Below, one piece after another: positions 5,226 to 10,192 of a DNA stretch of 10,192 nucleotides. Numbering within the stretch: the stretch's first letter is position 1; every line of letters begins with the position of its first letter. The stretch comes from CALARM01 sp964431735 (GTDB lineage Bacteria; Vulcanimicrobiota; SpSt-956; JAKJGF01): contig CAYSLJ010000211.1 in NCBI GenBank assembly GCA_964431735.1, positions 1 through 10,192 of the forward strand, read 5' to 3'. The position numbers and the translations under genes were made by a program. The notes beneath the pieces were generated by a model, which saw nothing but the letters and a program-made list of their open reading frames with translations, was not told the DNA's origin and made no database searches.

Positions 5226-6629
5226 ATGACACAGGATAAGAAAACCTGCCCTTTTTGTGCAGAACATATAAATATTAAAGCCCTTATATGCAGATACTGC
5301 GGAAGTGATCTGCAGAAACAGAAAAAATGTCCTTTCTGTGCTGAGAAAATAAAGCTTAAAGCCAATATATGCAGATACTGCGGACATAATATAGAGAAAC
5401 CTCCAGAAGTCCATAAAAAGGAAATTTCCAGTGTAACAGAACAGCCATCGGAGTCTTCATCGGTTCATAAGGCAGAACAGACATCGGAATCTTCATCTGA
5501 ACATATAAATCAGGTACTTATGGATAATGCTGATAATCTCGGTCTCTTACTCGAAGAGAAAATGAAACTGGAGCAGAGATTAATGTTTAAAGTTCGGGAA
5601 AATGAAGAACTGGAACAGAGTTTATTGATTAAAGACCGGGAAAAAGAAGAACTGGAACAGAGTTTAATGGTTAAAGAAAAAGAAAGAATCGAACTGACAA
5701 ACAGATTAAAGGCCAGGGAAAAAGAGTCAGAAAAACTGGAGGAAATATTGAAACTTGAAGAAGAAGGCAGAATAGAACTTCTGAATACTTTAAAAGCCAG
5801 AGACGAAGAACTGGCAGAACTGGAACAGAGACTGAAACAGGAAGAAGAAGACAGAATAGAACTTCTAAATACTTTAAAGGCCAGAGACGAAGAACTGGCA
5901 GAACTGGAACAGAAACTGAAACAGGAAGAAGAAGACAGAATAGAAATGGAAAACCGGTTAAAAATAGAAGAAGAAGACAGGATGGAACTTGAACAGAGGC
6001 TGGATAATCTGAGTAACATTCTCCTTGATAATACAGATAATATTAAAACCCTGATGAAGGAAAAGATGGATCTGGAGAATAAATTAAAATCTAAAGAAGA
6101 AGAAAAAACACATCTCGTTGAACTGATGAAAGCCAGAACAAAAAAAGCACTCAAGAAAATTACTTCAAAAGATGGCCAGCCTGATGATGAAGAAGTAACT
6201 CTTCCCCAAAGACAGCATATAAAAGAAATAAAAAACAGATGTCCATTCTGTATGAAAGAAAGTATTTATCATGTCCCGCCGGAGCAGTCAAAAAACAATT
6301 TAATCTGTAAGAGGTGTAACATGGAATACTTTTCTAATATTGTTATAGTACAGGAAATAGAAACCAGTATTATTGAAGATAAATCCATAAAATTTGTCGT
6401 AATGAAGGCTGTTGATTTTTCAGGTAACAGCGAAATTATAAAATTTGACTATAATGTGTTCAGAACACTGACTCAGGATAAAGATTCACCTGCTACAAAT
6501 TCTTATGAATTAAAAGGGTTTAAATTGAATAAAAACGATGTTGTAGCATTAAATTATATAAATAAAAGGATATTTCTTGTTAAAAACTGCTCCATAGATA
6601 AATATATTGTATTATATCCTGAGATTTAA
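5226..6629 (+). CDS. Zinc-ribbon and long coiled-coil protein of unknown function
   Basis: The 467-residue product starts at ATG 5226, after AAGGA (5211-5215), directly downstream of the previous zinc-ribbon gene. Order of parts: two tandem zinc ribbons, CPFCAEHINIKALICRYCG (C8, C11, C22, C25) and CPFCAEKIKLKANICRYCG (C35, C38, C49, C52); a Ser/Glu-rich linker (about 60-92); a coiled coil from about 95 to 305; a third, different zinc ribbon (CPFC at 339-342, CKRC at 361-364); and a C-terminal domain of about 95 residues that looks mostly beta and ends LVKNCSIDKYIVLYPEI. The coil core, residues 124-263, is ten 14-residue repeats. Near-identical motifs, MDNADNLGLLLEEKMKLE and LDNTDNIKTLMKEKMDLE, bracket it. 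No signal peptide or membrane span. The layout suggests a cytoplasmic scaffold or bridging protein with metal-binding heads at both ends; that is inference. Confidence 0.82.
   Translation: MTQDKKTCPFCAEHINIKALICRYCGSDLQKQKKCPFCAEKIKLKANICRYCGHNIEKPPEVHKKEISSVTEQPSESSSVHKAEQTSESSSEHINQVLMDNADNLGLLLEEKMKLEQRLMFKVRENEELEQSLLIKDREKEELEQSLMVKEKERIELTNRLKAREKESEKLEEILKLEEEGRIELLNTLKARDEELAELEQRLKQEEEDRIELLNTLKARDEELAELEQKLKQEEEDRIEMENRLKIEEEDRMELEQRLDNLSNILLDNTDNIKTLMKEKMDLENKLKSKEEEKTHLVELMKARTKKALKKITSKDGQPDDEEVTLPQRQHIKEIKNRCPFCMKESIYHVPPEQSKNNLICKRCNMEYFSNIVIVQEIETSIIEDKSIKFVVMKAVDFSGNSEIIKFDYNVFRTLTQDKDSPATNSYELKGFKLNKNDVVALNYINKRIFLVKNCSIDKYIVLYPEI
5595..6014 (+). repeat. Ten tandem 42-bp (14-residue) coiled-coil repeats
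   Basis: Within the coiled-coil gene, residues 124-263 fall into ten units of 14 residues with consensus (E/D)R-x-E-L-E-x-x-L-K-x-(R/E)-(E/D)-(E/K). Two double units, 5769-5852 and 5853-5936, differ at only 3 of 84 bases, which indicates recent duplication. Fourteen residues equal two heptads, so length changes keep the coil in register. Confidence 0.85.
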
Positions 6630-6663
6630 TAGTCCCTTACATTCGCAGTCAGGGAAAGAACAG

Positions 6664-6682
6664 TCTGTTACACACAGATTTT
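6664..6682 (+). terminator. Short hairpin with T tract between convergent genes
   Basis: TCTGT (6664-6668), loop TACAC, ACAGA (6674-6678), then TTTT. The stem is only 5 bp and the T tract overlaps the stop codon of the minus-strand pilin gene, so this is a weak candidate for ending the zinc-ribbon transcript. CCCT/AGGG arms at 6633-6636 and 6651-6654 form another weak hairpin. Confidence 0.3.
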
Positions 6683-7328
6683 ACCATGGAGCGGCTTTTG
6701 TTCTGGAAACAAATCCCTCTATGGATATATGTTTTATTCCCTTATTCATACCTTCAGCGTTTCTTTCCTTCCAGTAAACTGTCACAACCATATGTTTTAT
6801 TTCATTTATATCAAAACCATTATCCCATTCTTTTATTTCCACTACCGGTATAAAGGTTGTATTTTTTATTTCTAAAGGTTTCATAGGTTCAATTATATCA
6901 TTGGGGAATCCGTCGTGATTGAGATCATAATAGGGAGGAGTTTTTATAATTCCCTTCGGATTTGCTCTGTGATAAAAATCAACACTGGCACCGGTACTTC
7001 CATAATAGGTTCCTGCAGGCAGAGCTGATATATCTGCTGTATGATGAACAAATTTACCTGTTTGATTTAAATCATTACTGTTCTTTCTATCAGGATAAAA
7101 ATAAGAAGGATTTTCAGAATCTGCTATACCGGGGAAAAATGGTATCATATGAAAATTTTCTTTATAAACCTGCAGTTGAGCCATAGCAATATTCGAAGCT
7201 ATAGATACATTTTCACCTTTTTTTATTATCATAAGTCCTCTTGCCATCACACCCAGAGTTATCAACACCCCTGTAGTCAGGACTATAAGAGCTACCAGTA
7301 TCTCTACTAAAGACAGACCATTTTTCAT
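6681..7328 (-). CDS. Type IV prepilin-like minor pseudopilin (PilV/GspI-like)
   Basis: The 215-residue product has a class III (prepilin) signal: MKNG followed by LSLVEILVALIVLTTGVLI. Prepilin peptidase is expected to cut after Gly4, leaving Leu at +1 and Glu at +5, the glutamate needed for pilin assembly. The LVEILVALIVLTTGVL pattern is closest to PilV/GspI minor pilins, which prime type IV pilus or type II secretion pseudopilus assembly at the inner membrane. The periplasmic part contains Pro/Tyr/Asn-rich loops, then a beta-type C-terminus (FIPVVEIKEW, MVVTVYWKERN). It is the third prepilin-like gene of the minus-strand operon, 34 bases after the previous stop. The ribosome site is unusual: the nearest match, AAAGGAT (7344-7350), lies 15 bases from the ATG, so translation may be weak or coupled. 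The V/I subtype is less sure than the prepilin call. Confidence 0.82.
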   Translation of the reverse strand: MKNGLSLVEILVALIVLTTGVLITLGVMARGLMIIKKGENVSIASNIAMAQLQVYKENFHMIPFFPGIADSENPSYFYPDRKNSNDLNQTGKFVHHTADISALPAGTYYGSTGASVDFYHRANPKGIIKTPPYYDLNHDGFPNDIIEPMKPLEIKNTTFIPVVEIKEWDNGFDINEIKHMVVTVYWKERNAEGMNKGIKHISIEGFVSRTKAAPW

Positions 7329-7362
7329 AATAAATAATTTATCATCCTTTCACAGGAACTTA

Positions 7363-8079
7363 TCAATTATTTTCAGGTTTTGCAAAGGTTGTAATAATCG
7401 TATGTTCATATAAATCTTTTCCAACGGCTTTTGTTCCGGTTTTAACTCTTGATTCTACAAAAATATGTATAACCGGTATAGAACATGAAATAATATCAGG
7501 GCTATATAAATCAAACTTTATAGAATAAATTTCACTTGCTATTTTTCTATCATTTGAAACAGAACCTGAAGTAATATTATATGGACATTTCAACGGATAA
7601 GAAGGAAGAAGAAAATCTTCCAGTTCTTCATCGGTTAAAGGTTCAGGATAGAAGAAGTTTTCAGGGTGGGCAGTAACCTTTATAACTCTTCTATAAACCT
7701 CTTTCTGGCCATTTTTTTTAAAATAAACTACATATCTGGTCCACTTTAATTTACCATCTTTCATATCATTATTTCCTGTGGCATCATCTGATGTTCTGGA
7801 TGTAGGGAAACATATGGCATCCCATATTTCGTCGTGGTGTCCTCCGTTATCTTTACTCTTTTTTATTTTAACTCCAGGCAGATAACTTTCATTCAGTTCA
7901 CGGCATAATCTGTCTATACACATCTGTGCTTCCTGCTGTGTTATAAGTTTATACCGTGATCTATTAAAGGCTTTAATACAATTAACCGTTATCGTTCCTA
8001 TCATTGACATAAAAATACCAAAGAGACATATTACTATTAATAATTCTATAACAGTAAAAGCTTTTTTTTCTGATTTCAT
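7363..8079 (-). CDS. Type IV prepilin-like minor pseudopilin (PilW/GspJ-like)
   Basis: Start ATG 8079 is chosen because GAGGAGA (8085-8091) precedes it by five bases; an in-frame GTG at 8109 lies inside the upstream gene and would only extend an otherwise proper prepilin leader. The 238-residue product begins MKSEKKA then FTVIELLIVICLFGIFMSMI. Mature Glu+5 is present, but the residue before the cut is Ala instead of the usual Gly, which prepilin peptidases can tolerate less well. After the hydrophobic helix comes ITQQEAQMCIDRLCRELNES, resembling the GspJ/PilW region in which the helix continues into the head domain, followed by a beta-rich periplasmic domain. It starts 14 bases after the stop of the PilX-like gene and is probably co-expressed with both neighbours as a minor-pilin set. 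Confidence 0.82.
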   Translation of the reverse strand: MKSEKKAFTVIELLIVICLFGIFMSMIGTITVNCIKAFNRSRYKLITQQEAQMCIDRLCRELNESYLPGVKIKKSKDNGGHHDEIWDAICFPTSRTSDDATGNNDMKDGKLKWTRYVVYFKKNGQKEVYRRVIKVTAHPENFFYPEPLTDEELEDFLLPSYPLKCPYNITSGSVSNDRKIASEIYSIKFDLYSPDIISCSIPVIHIFVESRVKTGTKAVGKDLYEHTIITTFAKPENN

Positions 8080-8093
8080 AGATTTCTCCTCAT

Positions 8094-9932
8094 TTAAAGT
8101 TCCTGCCACGAATAAGTCGTAAGCACAGGTTTAATTACAATCTGACTGCTTCTGTATTTCAGGCTTGAAGGGCAGTAAAGTATGTAACAACCTCCTTTAA
8201 GCTCTATTTTTCCTCCATGTCCCGCCGGTGAGCATGAAGGATTATCATCAGAGAAAACGGCTCCTGTTATGCAGATAGACCCTGAAACTTTTTCAGCGGT
8301 AAAGGTTCCATGTGTAAAAATTACACCATGAAAAAAAGCTGTGGTGCTGTCAAGAAAAACTGAAGGATTTTTTACAAACCCTTCCCAGTTATTGTACCAG
8401 GACATGCCATGTTGTTCTGTAGCCCACTCCATGCCATGATTTGCCTCACTCATACTGAACCACTGGTTCAATTCCTCCGATACTGGCTTAAGTCCGTGCT
8501 CAATAAACTCATTATTACAGTCATTACAGCCGGAAAAAACCTGGTGACATATATCATAAGGGAAAATAGACGGGTATAATATAGTATTATGTAAGTACCA
8601 ATCCCAGGCCTCTGAAGCATCAAGCTTTACAATTCCAGTTGTATTAAACATATCTGTAACATATTTTATATCAGAAGGAGCAGAAGAAATCCATGTATCT
8701 GCATCATTGCCGGAGGAAATGTTATCAACATCAAATATCTTTATGTCACCTTCTGCGAATACGGCAACTCCTGTCTTTACAGTGGTGATAAAAGATCCGC
8801 TCTGTTCCATACTTATAGAAAGTCCGTTCGGGTCATATCCTGCGACAAAAAGTTTGGAATTATCTCCAATCAGATCAGTATCCAGTGTAAGAGTTCCGTT
8901 TATAAAAACATTTGAATTAATAAGTTTCATATAAGTATCTTCACAGAGAACATGGAGACTTCCGTTTATAAATATATTTTGATTGACAAATGTTAAATCA
9001 GTACCATCGAAAACATACCTTCTGTCATCAGGTATATTCGGGTCCAGCGATGGGAAAGACGGACGGGTAATACTGCCGGGTGCCAGGCCGGAAAGTTCGT
9101 CTCCGTAAGTGATTTTTGTATAGATATCCGGGTCAGAGGGAGAACCATCTGTCAAACCGGAATCGGACAAACTCCATTCCGGCATAGTAATATTTCCCGG
9201 TCTGTTCTGTTCTATAAATCTCTCAGGAATTGTAGTGCCTGTATTTGTTACGGCACCATTACTGTGAAGAAAGCTTCCGTTTAAAATCCTTACAGAGGTT
9301 ATATTATCACAGTTAATTCCATTACCTGCATATAAACTTCCTGCTATAGGAACAGGGTTAATAGCTGATTCAATACCATTCAACATAAGGGGGCCGTCAC
9401 TTATGGTTATGGTATCTTCTGCTCCGCTGGTAAAATATGTATTTCTTACTGACATCTTTATAGTTCTTTTAAATCCTTCATATTCACCCTGAGCTATTAT
9501 TACTGCTGTTTCTCCGTAAACCTCGGTAGAGGTCAGAGAAGGATAAAAAGAAGTACCTCCAAATACTGTTACCGTATGCGGGTTATGGAGATTATCAACA
9601 TAGGCTGCCCTGCATATTCCCGGCAGTCCATTTGTATTTGTAATGGGACTGTAATTATGGGCAGAGAAAGTAAGTCCTGTCTGAGGAGCAGGTATGTCGC
9701 CAGGCGACCATATAAGATTTGGATCATTATTCTGAGAAAGTTCATATATACAGTACATAGATGCGGAAGTGGCAAGGCTTAATGCCTGAAGTCTTGCATG
9801 TATATTGCCGGATGTAGTCAGATTACCTGTACTTAAAGATACAATGGCCATGGAAATCAGAAGCAAAATTACCATTACACAGAGAATACTGAACAGAGCC
9901 ATACCTGACTGGTATATACGGGAATAAATCAT
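8094..9932 (-). CDS. PilX-like membrane-anchored protein with a large beta-helix-like exported domain
   Basis: Start ATG 9932 has AAGGAGT at 9944-9950, 11 bases upstream; a longer frame back to 10016 would begin inside the repeat element and lacks a site. The 612-residue product begins MIYSRIYQSGMALFSILCVM, giving a hydrophobic anchor at about 10-33 of the PilX N-terminal type. It lacks the canonical prepilin cut with Glu+5. The remaining roughly 570 residues are rich in Asn, Ser, Thr, Gly and Ile, with strand-turn runs such as FVNQNIFINGSLHVL and INSNVFINGTLTLDTDL, and a C-terminal block FFHGVIFTHGTFTAEKVSG leading to GGKIELKGGCYILYC. This suggests a right-handed beta-helix or bactofilin-like exported domain. 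Several cysteines (CHQ...CNDC) lie at about residues 472-482. Pilus-tip adhesin or assembly factor is an inference from PilX-type proteins and from the two prepilin genes directly downstream. Confidence 0.78.
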   Translation of the reverse strand: MIYSRIYQSGMALFSILCVMVILLLISMAIVSLSTGNLTTSGNIHARLQALSLATSASMYCIYELSQNNDPNLIWSPGDIPAPQTGLTFSAHNYSPITNTNGLPGICRAAYVDNLHNPHTVTVFGGTSFYPSLTSTEVYGETAVIIAQGEYEGFKRTIKMSVRNTYFTSGAEDTITISDGPLMLNGIESAINPVPIAGSLYAGNGINCDNITSVRILNGSFLHSNGAVTNTGTTIPERFIEQNRPGNITMPEWSLSDSGLTDGSPSDPDIYTKITYGDELSGLAPGSITRPSFPSLDPNIPDDRRYVFDGTDLTFVNQNIFINGSLHVLCEDTYMKLINSNVFINGTLTLDTDLIGDNSKLFVAGYDPNGLSISMEQSGSFITTVKTGVAVFAEGDIKIFDVDNISSGNDADTWISSAPSDIKYVTDMFNTTGIVKLDASEAWDWYLHNTILYPSIFPYDICHQVFSGCNDCNNEFIEHGLKPVSEELNQWFSMSEANHGMEWATEQHGMSWYNNWEGFVKNPSVFLDSTTAFFHGVIFTHGTFTAEKVSGSICITGAVFSDDNPSCSPAGHGGKIELKGGCYILYCPSSLKYRSSQIVIKPVLTTYSWQEL

Positions 9933-9952
9933 AGCTATAAATAACTCCTTAC

Positions 9953-10049
9953 TGACCTGAGCATAAGCATGTAATAACAGTCTTCCTCCCGTCACGCGTA
10001 ACGCGTTACGCGTCACGAGAGCAGATATTTATTATTTATGCTCACCTCA
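9953..10049 (-). repeat. Palindromic dispersed element, copy 2 (97 bp), in the leader of the pilin operon
   Basis: TGACCTGAGCATAA (9953-9966) and TTATGCTCACCTCA (10036-10049) are inverted ends, with two mismatches in 14. The centre, 9990-10017, is a heptamer array containing the 20-base perfect palindrome ACGCGTAACGCGTTACGCGT (9994-10013). It matches copy 1 (3115-3199) in opposite orientation, with one extra heptamer and a 6-base insertion. Its left end lies two bases from the ribosome site of the PilX-like gene. On the minus strand it also holds GGGAGGAA (9983-9990) and an 11-codon reading frame (9970-9935) that ends two bases before that gene's ATG. Confidence 0.75.
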
Positions 10050-10138
10050 ATAATATTATCTGTTTTATATAAATATCCCGGAAATCAGAAAAAGTTTCAT
10101 TGTATAAAAAATTATTTTTTTAGTTCCATGTAGTATTT

Positions 10139-10192
10139 CTAATTACCGCTCCAGATAAGTTCATACCCATTTCTAAAACCTGTCCCTGACCG
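10139..10192 (-). CDS. C-terminal end of an upstream gene, possibly another pseudopilin (partial)
   Basis: From the right edge the minus strand reads RSGTGFRNGYELIWSGN then TAG (10141-10139). The ending is typical of small pseudopilin-like proteins, and its place directly ahead of the PilX-like gene on the same strand suits a longer pilin operon. Only 17 codons are visible, so the call is tentative. The roughly 200 bases between its stop and the next ATG (9932) hold an A/T-rich symmetric run (about 10108-10122) and the palindromic element, but no clear promoter. Confidence 0.4.
   Translation of the reverse strand, partial: RSGTGFRNGYELIWSGN

Noticed and set aside
5510..6154. Serine-rich 214-codon open frame on the minus strand
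   Set aside because: It is the reverse of the Glu/Lys-rich coiled-coil repeats (GAA/TTC, CTT/AAG codons); no ribosome site and wholly inside a convincing gene.
8080..8109. Upstream GTG start for the PilW/GspJ-like gene
   Set aside because: It overlaps the preceding gene, and the downstream ATG has a strong GAGGAGA and gives a normal prepilin leader.
9933..10016. N-terminal extension of the PilX-like gene to 10016
   Set aside because: The extra 28 codons are the translated repeat element and ribosome site; the hydrophobic anchor begins just after ATG 9932, which has its own AAGGAGT.

Overview
AT-rich bacterial DNA with Gram-negative-type surface machinery (type IV pilin-like / pseudopilin genes) and a strong preference for AGA arginine codons. 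No rRNA, tRNA or diagnostic marker is present, so the phylum stays open. The short GACGCGT-type arrays and the gene content suggest an uncultured, poorly described lineage; that is inference.

Layout. (1) 1-1172, plus strand: the C-terminal part of a protein with a phage-tail-fibre/concanavalin-like look, then a small coiled-coil plus single-membrane-helix protein resembling XhlA/holin-type phage proteins, then a tightly coupled unknown gene whose 3' end looks frameshifted. This could be a prophage or tailocin remnant. (2) 1173-2374: a bidirectional terminator and serC (phosphoserine aminotransferase) on the minus strand with a clear promoter and Shine-Dalgarno site. (3) 2442-3388: a gene-poor stretch of mobile-element debris. 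It holds a small inverted-repeat (MITE-like) element, a transposase fragment broken over three reading frames, and arrays of GTGACGC/GTAACGC heptamers. (4) 3389-6629, plus strand: a glycine-zipper small protein with its own promoter region, then a promoter/terminator-like leader, then two adjacent unknown genes. Both encode zinc-ribbon proteins: one with three apparent helical repeats, the other with a long coiled coil built from ten 14-residue repeats. (5) 6681-10192, minus strand: a pseudopilin operon reading from a partial gene at the right edge through a PilX-like membrane-anchored protein, a PilW/GspJ-like prepilin and a PilV/GspI-like prepilin.

How it fits together. The minus-strand operon looks like the minor-pilin set of a type IV pilus or type II secretion system. 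SerC is a housekeeping biosynthesis gene unrelated to its neighbours. The zinc-ribbon pair is probably one transcription unit of unknown function. The most unusual non-coding signal is a palindromic element of about 85-97 bp present twice in opposite orientation (3115-3199 and 9953-10049). It carries a heptamer array in its centre and a Shine-Dalgarno plus ATG at one end, and in both copies it reads toward the next downstream gene.
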